A stretch of 21,720 nucleotides of DNA from Chara braunii (Eukaryota > Streptophyta > Charophyceae > Charales > Characeae), in NCBI GenBank assembly GCA_003427395.1, contig BFEA01000032.1, positions 3,572,228-3,593,947 on the forward strand. Reading direction: 5' to 3'. The notes beneath the pieces are model-generated. The model saw only the letters and a program-made list of their open reading frames with translations, had not been told where the DNA came from and searched no databases. The position numbers were made by a program, and so were the translations under genes. Below are positions 1 through 7,201 of this stretch, in pieces (within the stretch, counting starts at the first letter, position 1; each line of letters begins with the position of its first letter).

Positions 1-35
1 CGCGCGCGCGCGCGCGCGCGCGCGCGCGCGCGCGC
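1..35. repeat. (CG)n dinucleotide run at the window edge
   Basis: Seventeen uninterrupted CG dinucleotides plus a final C, running off the left edge so the true length is unknown. Alternating purine-pyrimidine CG is the classic Z-DNA-forming sequence. In a plant-type genome with CG methylation such tracts normally decay to TG/CA, so a pure run suggests recent expansion, lack of methylation or an assembly artefact. Confidence 0.95.
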
Positions 36-40
36 ATACC

Positions 41-545
41 TCAGCAGGAGAAGAAGAACAAGCTCTTCAGGAATGCATGGACTATCCCCGATGCCATCAT
101 CCGCCAAATCCTCTCCTAGCATGTCCCACATGCAATGTTGGGCATACGCCTGCTGCAATCACAGTTGGATGTCCTTCATCCTTGCCAGATGAACGACAGA
201 CGCAGCAGCCTGAGGAGGAAAGTTGACTACCATATGAACCATCTACAGCGCGCTGTACTGAAAGGTTATCAGCTAAACACCCTTGCTTTGGAATCCTCGT
301 CATCGCCTGCCCATAGAGAGGGGATAAATTCTGGGGAAACCCAAGAAACCTGCTCAATGCCGCTCTGTGATGACCCACCTGAAATCCGGCTAGCATGTGG
401 TTCACATGCCTTCTGCTATGACGATTATAAAGGGATAGCGCGTGCAAGTTTTTGTCTTCATATGTATGATTACAGTCCGCTTCCTCCCCTACCTCTTCCA
501 CCCCCCTTGCCCTTTTCCCCCTACCCTGCCCCTCACTCACTGTAG
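41..545 (+). pseudogene. RING-like Cys/His module relic, copy A
   Basis: Two adjoining coding-like segments in different frames. Around 74-170 one reads C-M-D-Y-P-R-C-H-H, then C-P-T-C and G-H-T-P. Around 325-475 the other reads C-S-M-P-L-C, then L-A-C-G-S-H-A-F-C, then a basic spacer and F-C-L-H. This Cys/His order resembles a C3HC4 RING or related zinc-binding fold, typical of ubiquitin ligases, but several ligands are replaced and an in-frame stop lies near 220. The same two segments recur in the same order at about 2700-3130, so this is one half of a diverged duplication. The second segment runs on into a low-complexity Pro/Leu tail to the stop at 543-545. No initiator or intact gene is visible. 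Zinc-finger relic is reasonably sure; RING rather than another Cys/His fold is inference. Confidence 0.5.
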
Positions 546-690
546 AACTCTGCCTCCTACCGCTTTCCTTCCTCCGTTCACTTGTGTGCTACTGGTAAAT
601 GCAAACGAATGAGCATTATTAAGAGAACAGAAAACATACGCTGAAGATCTGAAGTAAAATGAACAGAGTATACCTCCCGCTTTACTCTGC
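541..690. repeat. Dispersed copy of the ~110 bp repeat
   Basis: From the TAGAACTC start, through a pyrimidine-rich stretch and TTGTGTGCTACTGGTAAAT, to the GTATACC near 668-674, this matches the first unit of the array at 3652-3955 with scattered substitutions. It follows RING-like copy A just as the array follows copy D, so it was probably carried in the same duplication. It has no coding character. The TAAATGC region occupies the place of the AATAAATA motif in the other copies, which looks like a polyadenylation signal. Confidence 0.7.
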
Positions 691-834
691 CTCCTTTCAT
701 AAAGTGCAAGTTTGCCGTTAAGGCACACGGGGATGTGGGCAGCTGGCACTCAACCACAATCAACGTGGCCAGCCTTGTAACGTGAGAGGCATAGGAAAAG
801 AGGATCTGCAAGAATAAATGAAAGGGGTACCCCG
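691..834. other. Non-coding spacer with GGGGTACCCC palindrome
   Basis: No gene is recognisable. The perfect 10 bp palindrome GGGGTACCCC lies at 824-833; the same palindrome, also following A-rich sequence, recurs in the structured units at 19784 and 20506. Confidence 0.5.
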
Positions 835-1412
835 CTATCTCCTGTTATTCCTACCGAAAGTGCAGACACTAATGTTGATGCAGCAACTCACCTGGAGACA
901 AGCACAATTGCAACAGATAATGGAAATGTTGCTGAAGTGGCTACAGGGGATGATGGCCTGCATCCTACCAACGTCGCACTGCTGCTGAAAGTGTGCCTCC
1001 TCCCCCACTGCCGCCACCGCTACTGCCACCATCTTTTCCTCCGCCACCACCACCATCATCATCACCGCCATCACCATCATCACCACGAGCTCCCCCACCT
1101 ACATCTTCCACTGCATCATCCCCTCTGTCAACAGGTTCCTCTTCTTCCTCCTCTTTGTCCTCTCCCCCCTCCTCCTCCTCCCCCGCCCCTTCCTGATCGA
1201 CCTCACCATCAACACATTCATGTTCAGATCAGTCGTCACAGAGGCCTCATCGGCGGAGGCATCCATGCTCGGATCTGCCATCACAGAGGCCTTTTAGGCA
1301 GAGACAATCCCCCTCTCCGCTACCGCTTTCTAGACAATGGTATTGTTTGTTCTTGGACAGTATGATCACCGCGCCCAGGTGTCAGAGATCTGCTCCGACG
1401 CCATGCTCGTAA
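823..1412 (+). pseudogene. Pro/Ser-rich coding relic with basic tail
   Basis: An open frame starting before 841 encodes an acidic Thr/Ala/Asn-rich stretch up to about 985. A one-base frame change there leads into a long Pro/Ser-rich run, interrupted by a TGA at 1195-1197. The frame then stays open to a TAA near 1410 and encodes a basic segment in which S-Q-R-P is repeated (S-Q-R-P-H-R-R-R and S-Q-R-P-F-R-Q-R). Low-complexity, disordered linkers of this kind are common in scaffold or regulatory proteins and cannot identify a family. Position upstream of the protease-like and RING-like relics suggests it was a linker of the same gene, but splicing or separate origins cannot be excluded. The overlapping His-rich reading is the same triplet repeat in the wrong frame. 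Confidence 0.35.
1041..1088. repeat. CCA/TCA triplet low-complexity tract
   Basis: A run of CCA, TCA and CCG triplets. It reads as polyproline/serine in one frame and polyhistidine in another. The Pro/Ser frame continues open on both sides, so that is the likelier original frame. Confidence 0.8.
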
Positions 1413-1420
1413 CCAAATGG

Positions 1421-1488
1421 AAACATGCCGCTGCGCTCAATATACACTGTCCAGAAACATGCCGCTGCGCTCAATATACACTGTCCAG
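1421..1488. repeat. Perfect 34 bp tandem duplication
   Basis: Two identical adjacent 34 bp units, 1421-1454 and 1455-1488, each starting AAACATGCCGCTG and ending CTGTCCAG. Perfect identity beside heavily decayed sequence means a recent event. The 34 bp length is not a multiple of three, so it would break any frame crossing it. Confidence 0.95.
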
Positions 1489-1835
1489 TAATAGTACATA
1501 CCAAGTCCGATGCTCACAATGATGCAATGATTTTTTCAGTGCTACAGGCCTGCATGTGCACCAGACACAAGGTGCATCCACCTGTGCAGCGTTTGCACGA
1601 CTAGCAGCCACCCTGAGCACAAGTTCGGCTGATTAGCTTCCGCCTCATGCATCCGACACACCCACTTCTCATCTACCCAGCATTGAATCCTCCCCTGCTC
1701 CGACTCGCAATGATCCACCTTGTGGTCCTTGATGGAGCCCCCGACCAAAGATGATCTCTCTTCCGAATACATGCTACAGTCAATGGAGTTGATACGGTCG
1801 GAGGAACCTAACAGCAACAGTCAAGACCGCAATGA
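1489..1835 (+). pseudogene. Ser/Thr/Pro-rich linker relic, very degraded
   Basis: Short plus-strand open stretches with Ala/Thr/Ser/Pro-rich composition (for example S-A-T-G-L-H-V-H-Q near 1540 and S-I-E-S-S-P-A-P-T near 1685), broken by several stops. It lies between the Pro/Ser-rich relic and the protease-like relic and may be a linker of the same decayed gene. The minus-strand open frame over this interval shows no domain signal. Confidence 0.25.
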
Positions 1836-2390
1836 ACCCCTGTCGATCAACCTGCAGAATCAAATGATTTCGTAGTACTACATCAAGGCTACTGTGCTTA
1901 CTATGCCATTAATTTATCTCTCCTCGCTTACAATTGCAACCCCTATGCTGTTCCTGATTTTGTAGACATTATCCGCTGGATGGAAGAAGAGCACCGTGTT
2001 GTCTGTCCAGAGGATGATAGTACTGCACCTGGTGTGAGCAAAGAAGTCCGGTCTATGGCATTTATGGGTAGATGACTACAACTCCAGCTTGCCCCAAAGA
2101 ATTATATGCCACGCATGGACCCAAATATTTGTGCGCACATCTTGCATCATCCAGGTCATTTCAATGCTCTTACCTTTGCGGATAATTCATAAACCCTATG
2201 GGACAGTGGGGGTAGGGTGCACACATTGGGAAATATTAACTCTTTCTATCACCAAGCAGTAGAATTCCATTTGCTCTGGCTGGTTAATCAGGAAGAATAT
2301 GTGCCCTCACAAGCCCTACAGCCTCTGGAGGGCAATCCAGCTGAACCTTCCCCTTCCCCTGTACATGGCCAAGCAGCGTCCCTTCCTTGA
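1836..2390 (+). pseudogene. Josephin-like cysteine protease relic
   Basis: One plus-strand frame is open after the TGA at 1833-1835 and broken only by a TGA at 2073-2075, a TAA at 2190-2192 and the final TGA at 2388-2390. Near its start it reads L-H-Q-G-Y-C-A-Y-Y-A-I-N, with the Cys at 1893-1895. About 88 codons later comes P-G-H-F-N-A-L-T-F (His at 2157-2159), then T-L-W-D-S-G. Gln, then Cys plus A-x-N, then a Gly-His-aromatic, then a Trp-x-Asp-Ser step is the order of catalytic motifs in Josephin-type deubiquitinases and some other papain-like peptidases. The frame continues into the RING-like modules at 2400, so a ubiquitin-linked multidomain protein is plausible. Resemblance is by motif order only; OTU, Ulp or viral-type peptidases are alternatives. 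Confidence 0.4.
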
Positions 2391-2850
2391 GTAGATCAGA
2401 TGGATTCTACCACAGATAGTGAAGGGGCCCCTCCAAAGGATGGTGGCTGTGCCATCGCATTCTGTCTAGGGCATAGTCTATGCTCCGAACACTATAAAGG
2501 GATGGTCGCTGCCAGCCTCTGCTGCGAAAACTGTGACCTATTCTCTTGTACTCATTGCCCTGATCCTCTAATTACTTGCCCCGCGTTGTGGCCTTGACAT
2601 GCCATTCTTAAATAACTGCAAACGTCAGCTTGCTTTCCTCGTTACATGTCAGCAACATGCCATATGCCATCAGTGTTATAGTGAAGCTGTCAAAGAAAGT
2701 ATGTGTCTCGACTGCGTGGACTATCGCCGATGCCATCACTGGCCACACATCCTCTCCTAGCATGCCCCACATGCAGCATTGGGCATACACCTGCTACAAG
2801 CACAGTCGGATCTCCTTTATCCTCGCCAGAAGAACTGAGGAGGAAAATAG
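2391..2850 (+). pseudogene. Two consecutive RING-like modules, copies B and C
   Basis: Module B (about 2442-2583) reads C-L-G-H-S-L-C-S-E-H, then C-C-E-N-C, then C-T-H-C and I-T-C-P. A one-base change in the TGCCCCGCG stretch near 2576-2584 moves the frame so that the CP pair is followed by R-C-G. Module C (about 2611-2800) follows with N-C-K-R, then V-T-C-Q-Q-H-A-I-C-H-Q-C, C-L-D-C, R-R-C-H-H, a second one-base change near 2748, then C-P-T-C and G-H-T-P. Module C has the fullest ligand set: C-x2-H-x2-C-x2-C, then CxxC, then CxxC, as in a C3HC4-type RING. B uses the frame of the protease-like relic just upstream, arguing for one gene. RING proteins recruit E2 enzymes for ubiquitin transfer; here the gene is broken. 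Confidence 0.5.
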
Positions 2851-3447
2851 GCTACCATATGAACCCCCTACAAAGCGCTATACTGAGAGGTGATCACCAC
2901 CAAGGTGAGCTGTTGCAGACCAAATCCTGCAGCAGCTAAGTCCCCGTCGTTGTGTGTCCATAGAGAGGAAATAATGACTACCGAAACCCAAGAAACTTGC
3001 TTAATGTCGCTCTTTGATGGCCCACCTGAGATTCGGTTAGCATGCGATTCACATGCCCTGTGTCATGAGGATTATGAAGACATAGTCCGTGCAAGTTTTT
3101 GTTTTCATAGATATGATAACAATCAACATTGCACTCATGCACGACACCCTGACATGTCATTTCCAATTCATGGACAGGGGCTGGAACGAAAATGCCTATA
3201 CAATTGCCGTGGGGGTGCCTCGGTGTTCCTAGCATCTAGGAGCCGCGTAGCTTGTGACGTCGGTCTGCACTGTGCCATTCAAAGGAGCAATTGCAACTGC
3301 AAGAATTGGATGTGGTGCTTCCACAGTCCACACTCGAACCGGTCCCGTCCTATGTGTAGGGGTGGCCACTTGCCATACGCAACGACTGCTCCTCGACTGA
3401 AAATCTGCTGCATCCCAAACACTGACAGACCTCTTGTGTCATTCTAG
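2851..3447 (+). pseudogene. RING-like module copy D and downstream tail
   Basis: An open frame of about 185 codons ends at 3445-3447. Around 2980-3110 it reads E-T-Q-E-T-C-L-M-S-L-F, then L-A-C-D-S-H-A-L-C-H-E-D-Y, then V-R-A-S-F-C-F-H and C-T-H-A. This is the same module as copy A (about 325-475), with one expected Cys replaced by Phe and others by Asp or Arg, so zinc binding would be impaired. The rest is Cys/Arg/Ser-rich without a recognisable domain. The segment before it, with L-R-R-K and Y-H-M-N-P-L-Q, has a counterpart in copy A, so the duplication covers both parts. Confidence 0.45.
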
Positions 3448-3527
3448 AGTAGTCTGCTCCAGCGGTGAGTATTGAGAACCCTGTGAAGTTTGGCATTCCT
3501 CTGTTCTTTTCTTTGCCACTCTGCTTC

Positions 3528-3530
<3 letters not shown>

Positions 3531-3570
<40 letters not shown>

Positions 3571-3571
3571 N

Positions 3572-3643
<72 letters not shown>
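3531..3643. repeat. (CT)n microsatellite with an assembly N
   Basis: About 113 bases of uninterrupted CT apart from one N at 3571, so exact length is unreliable. It sits in the pyrimidine-rich stretch preceding the ~110 bp repeat; copy A has a short impure pyrimidine stretch there instead, so the expansion postdates the duplication. The Ser-Leu and Glu-Arg open frames over it are artefacts. Confidence 0.98.
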
Positions 3644-3645
<2 letters not shown>

Positions 3646-3651
3646 CTTCCT

Positions 3652-3955
3652 ATAGAACTCCACCCCTGCCCCTTCTTTCCTTCCTTCCTCCCTCCCCTTG
3701 TGTACTACTAATAAATACATTCAATTTGATTCAAATGAACATCATTAAGAGAACAAATAGAATATAAGCTGAAGATATGAAGAAAAATGTACAGGAGCAT
3801 ACCCCCCTTTTGCCCCTTGTGTACTAGTAATAAATACATACGAATGAGCATCATTAAGAGAATAAAAAATATAATTTGAAAATCTGAAGAAAAATGTAAA
3901 GGAGTATACCCCCCTTTTATCCCTCGTGTACTAGTAATGCAAGGAAAATGAGCAG
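3652..3955. repeat. Tandem A+T-rich ~110-120 bp repeat, 2.3 units
   Basis: Units begin TTGTGTACTA at 3698 and 3817, and TCGTGTACTAG at 3924 (partial), giving spacings of 119 and 107 bases. Each full unit carries AATAAATACAT, then ATCATTAAGAGAA, then GAAGAAAAATGTA, ending GCATACCCCCC or GTATACCCCCC plus TTTT. A related single copy lies at 541-690. AATAAA-like motifs next to the zinc-finger relics suggest this began as the gene's 3' untranslated region, later duplicated in tandem. Confidence 0.85.
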
Positions 3956-4276
3956 TAGCGAGATGACAATATCCAGAATACTCAATCAAAAGCCAGAAAA
4001 TATCACAGTGTCCAGAAAGCAGCATTGCACCAATATGACACCAATGGAGAATTGTAACACTGAAAACCAATGTCAATGAGAGAGCTTGCTCGCGCCACCA
4101 CCAACACAAGAGTCCAGGACCTTCTCCCTACTTGGCGCTCGGCGCCCAGCCTACTTCCTACACAGCTACAATCTGCCTACTGATTGACAATGCAACTGTT
4201 GACGTCAGCAGCCCACGAAGTACTTGAAGATGTTGCCCAATGCAGACCATCGCCAATACCAGGTATGTTCCCTCAC

Positions 4277-4294
4277 ATCATCATCATCATCATC
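4277..4294. repeat. (ATC)6 microsatellite
   Basis: Six ATC triplets within a pyrimidine-rich stretch. It gives poly-Ile, Ser or Asp readings in overlapping spurious frames. Confidence 0.95.
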
Positions 4295-4539
4295 CTTCTC
4301 TCTCTCCCTCTTCTTACACCCACGTCTTCCCTCTCTGTACACCCGAAGACCACCCCTGCGCCTCACTGTAGTCCAAGCCCATCCAGCTATGGAGGATTGG
4401 GATATGGCGCTGCCCTCAGCAGCGCCCTGCTTCATGCACGACCGCACGCGTGCAGCACCTTTCCCTTAGCGCTAAGCAGCCCGCGAGCAATCGCTCCAGC
4501 AGCGCTGCCGCAGCATTTGGCAACTGCCTGAATGCCCCC

Positions 4540-4581
4540 GCAGGCAGCGAGCTCTTTCCTATATGGAAAGAGCCTGCCTGC
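4540..4581. repeat. Long near-perfect inverted repeat
   Basis: Arms GCAGGCAG (4540-4547) and CTGCCTGC (4574-4581) enclose GCTCTTTCC (4551-4559) and GGAAAGAGC (4565-4573) around TATAT, with only CGA (4548-4550) unpaired. This gives 17 Watson-Crick pairs around a five-base loop. It lies inside the probable LTR, where such a palindrome could be a protein-binding site or an RNA hairpin. Confidence 0.9.
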
Positions 4582-4862
4582 CCCGGCGGCCTGGCCGGCC
4601 TGGGCCTCTGCCCAGAAGCTTCAGGTAGGCCCCAGGAGGCTGGACCTCTGTTGCAGCTGCTGGGCCTCATTCGGTTGGGCCTCCCAACTGTCTGTGTATG
4701 AGGCTGCGATTCTTGCCCAGGGCCTGCATTTCCAGAAAGGCCTCGAAGGCCGTGGAATGTCTTTGCTGCTCGGCCTGTGTTTTCCTCAACCAACTGGCGC
4801 GTCACAACTGCCTGGACCCCAAATACGAAATTGACAGCAGAGGGGCTCTCCAGATTTGTTAG

Positions 4863-4885
4863 GCCCGCCTCCACTTAGGGCGGGC
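4863..4885. repeat. GC-rich hairpin in LTR
   Basis: GCCCGCC (4863-4869) pairs with GGCGGGC (4879-4885) around a nine-base loop that reads CTAAGTGGA on the minus strand. A hairpin with loop CTAAGT also occurs at 12417-12430 after element 2. Confidence 0.8.
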
Positions 4886-4934
4886 ACTTCTGTAGCAGGG
4901 CCCCTTAGGCCTGCCAAGGACCCAGATCCTCGCA

Positions 4935-4950
4935 TTCCCTCCTCCTTTAC
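4935..4950 (-). other. Polypurine tract of gypsy element 1
   Basis: On the minus strand, GTAAAGGAGGAGGGAA sits 25 bases after the pol stop codon and directly before a TG dinucleotide. This is where Ty3/gypsy elements prime plus-strand DNA synthesis. Position and composition support it; function is inferred. Confidence 0.6.
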
Positions 4951-4974
4951 TTCGACAGTCCTCTGAGAAGTCGT

Positions 4975-6362
4975 CTAGTCTGCAGGCATCTTTCCCTTGA
5001 GTTCTCTTTCATAGCCTGCAATCACTTCAGGTGCTGTTCGCTGGAGTTCTTCTCTAGTGAACCACCGATCTTCGCTGGGATCAAGATGGTGTCTGAACCT
5101 GACACGATATTGCATCCTCGGCTTGGGAGGGCGGCCTCTGCCCGGCGGTTTAGGCACTGGCATCATTCGATGCTCCACGATTCTGTCGATGTCGACTTCA
5201 CCATCCATGGTTGGGGGCAGCATTGACCGTCTGGAGGGAAACTGTGCAGTTTCTGCGAAAGGTGCCAGCTTTGAAGCGTGAAAAACTGGGTGTGTACGTA
5301 AATGAGGTGGGACGTGAATCACATAAGAAGGTCCATCTATTTGATCCCCCACTATGTCTAGGACCTCCCACGGACCGAAATACTGTGGCATCAATTTGCG
5401 AGATATGCCCAGCTCTTGACACAGTTCAAATGATTTGACCCAGACTCTATCACCTACCTGAAAGTTAGAGGGTCGTTTTTGCTTATTCTCAGATGCGATC
5501 ATAGCATTCTGAGATTTTCTAATATGCTCGACGGCCTGCTGCAGCATCTGCTCATACTCAACAACAAACTCTATGCTGCCAGGTGCTGCAGTGGGCTGTC
5601 TTTCGGGTAGTAGAAAGTCAAGTGTTGTTCTGGGCGTCCAACCAAGATGCAATTGGTTGGGAGTCATACCGGTAGCACTCTGCACAACATTGTTGTATAG
5701 ACTGGCGATGAGAGGTAACTTCTCATCCCAGTCATCCTGACTTGGCTTAATATAATGCCGAAGCAGGTGCTGTACTACTCGATTCATCTGTTTTGCCTGG
5801 CCATTTGACTCAGGGTGATTCCTTGACGTCATTTGCAGCTTGGTACCCATCTATTCAGTTGTTGATTGCCACAGTTCGCTGGTAAATCTTACATCCCTAT
5901 CACTCACTATAGACGTAGGGAGTCCAAAATTGCATACCCAGTTATCCAAAAACAGTTTGATGACATAATCAGTTTTAGCATTCTCTGGCATAGCGATAAG
6001 TCTTTCATACTTGGAAAAGCAGTTTACTATAACGAAAATGTGTCTCTTGCTAGTCCTGCTGGTCACAAAAGTATCCATGAAGTCCATGGACACACTCTGA
6101 CCAGGATCTTTAGGAATTGGCAAGGGCTTGAGAAGCCCAAGCGGGGCCTGAGTCCTGGGTCTGTCCCGTTGGCAAACCTGGCAGGTTTCCACGTATCTTT
6201 TGGCATCTTGCATCATAGAAGGCCACTAAAATTTCTGCACTAAATTGGCTGAAGTCTTTTTATAGCTGAAATGGCCAGTTACATCATGACACTCACCCAA
6301 CTCTGCACGAAACTGTGAAAGTGAGTTCGTTCCATGCACATACCTGTATAGCGATTCGGATA
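4975..6362 (-). pseudogene. pol: Ty3/gypsy integrase and chromodomain, 5'-truncated
   Basis: Minus-strand frame traceable from about 6362 to the TAG at 4975-4977. Integrase parts in order: the HHCC zinc finger (E-C-H-D-V-T-G-H-F, then C-Q-V-C-Q-R), the catalytic core (M-D-F-M, then V-S-D-R-D), N-G-Q-A-K-Q-M-N, the W-V-K-S core of the GPY/F-type module (Y-F-G-P-W-E-V-L), and a chromodomain-like end (Y-R-V-R-F to R-W-F-T-R-E-E-L). Breaks: TAG at 6226-6228 inside the zinc finger and TAG at 5851-5853 after the second Asp. The third acidic residue of the DDE triad, normally Glu after N-G-Q, is Lys. Protease, RT and RNase H are missing: homology fades near 6370. Chromodomain-like tails steer integration to particular chromatin in this group. 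Related to, but clearly diverged from, element 2. Confidence 0.85.
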
Positions 6363-7201
6363 GGGTTAGGTTAATTAGTATTCATGGTCTATCTGTCTGT
6401 CATTGACTGGATTTGAAAATCGCAGACTGCATGACAACCATAACCATCTTTCTCCTACCTTCCTCTGCTCATTTCTTACCCTCTGTTGACTCCTTTTCAT
6501 CCAAAATTGTTATGTGACTAGGCTGTATTGCGATTGATGTGGGATGCTTAGATTGTGAATTCAGTACTGGAAAAGTAGAGATACTGTGAATTGTAGTTTT
6601 GCGCTGAGTCTAATTATAGCCTGTGCTAGCTAGGGTTAGTCATAACTCCAATTCTGACAGTTGCCAGTCAATCGCAATCTAAAAATAGTCAGTATTGCAG
6701 GAGGGCTTGATTGGATTTGCAGTATTTCATTGGAAACAGTGAATACTGTATTCCGCCATACCCCAGGGTATGGCTGCCAGAGTCATCAGGGCTGAAATTG
6801 GAGTTTGGGATAGGATTCACGGTCTCTGGCTGAATCGCTCCGCTTGTTTGATCATTCTTGTCTGTACTTGCCATGGCCTATCATTCTCACTGATTACTCT
6901 TGCTCTCTAGTGGACTCTAAAAATCTAGTGTCTCTCTAGAAGAGTAGTGGTTGTGTCTACTAACTCCAGTTTGGTGCAGGGTCAGTAAAAGGAAATCGTG
7001 TGTTTGATTTTACTGGACTAACTGTCTGTCTGTCTGACCTCTGACCCCAGAGAGACTGTTCCAACCCGAACCGTTTGTTGCCTATACACCCACCTACCTC
7101 TGTGTATAAGAAAGCAGCGATTTTTGAGAGTTTGAGAGAAGCTATAAATCGCTGCATACTCCCCTGCTTGTCCATTAATTATTGTGTACTGAAAGAGGAA
7201 A
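6363..7201. other. Non-coding interval, possible 5' LTR/leader of element 2
   Basis: No coding signal. It begins at the truncation of element 1 with TAGGGTTAGG (6361-6370), a telomere-like motif, and runs to the gag start. Contents are A+T-rich, with a short CTGT repeat near 7021-7036. A 5' LTR would be expected, but I found no region clearly matching the sequence after element 2's pol end and no standard tRNA-iMet primer site. The best LTR-end guess, ACTCCA followed by TTTGGTGCAGGG at about 6962-6980, is not convincing. Confidence 0.3.

Larger units (their letters stand above)
3956..4934 (-). mobile_element. Probable 3' LTR of gypsy element 1 (outer end undefined)
   Basis: No gene is visible. 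On the minus strand the sequence immediately after the polypurine tract begins TGCGAGGATC, giving the expected TG start of an LTR at 4934. The body between about 4350 and 4930 is GC-rich, with many GGCC-containing words and two strong hairpins. I could not find a convincing CA end or target-site duplication, so the left limit is arbitrary: the true LTR may end anywhere from about 4100 to 4400. Open frames across it, in both orientations, have no domain signal. A short hairpin GGCGC-TCG-GCGCC lies at 4134-4146. Confidence 0.4.

Noticed and set aside
97-540. Minus-strand open frames opposite the RING-like modules (also 2978-3235).
   Set aside because: Both are shadows of the same duplicated plus-strand module; the Cys/His spacing pattern is on the plus strand.
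937-1365. His-rich 142-codon open frame.
   Set aside because: Polyhistidine comes from a CCA/TCA triplet repeat; the Pro/Ser frame is open further on both sides and there is no ATG start.
3439-3767. Ser-Leu and Glu-Arg repeat open frames on both strands.
   Set aside because: Purely the (CT)n tract read in different frames.
4416-4874. Minus-strand 152-codon open frame, Gly/Arg/Pro-rich.
   Set aside because: GC-rich LTR sequence without domain or homologous counterpart; long frames are expected in such composition.
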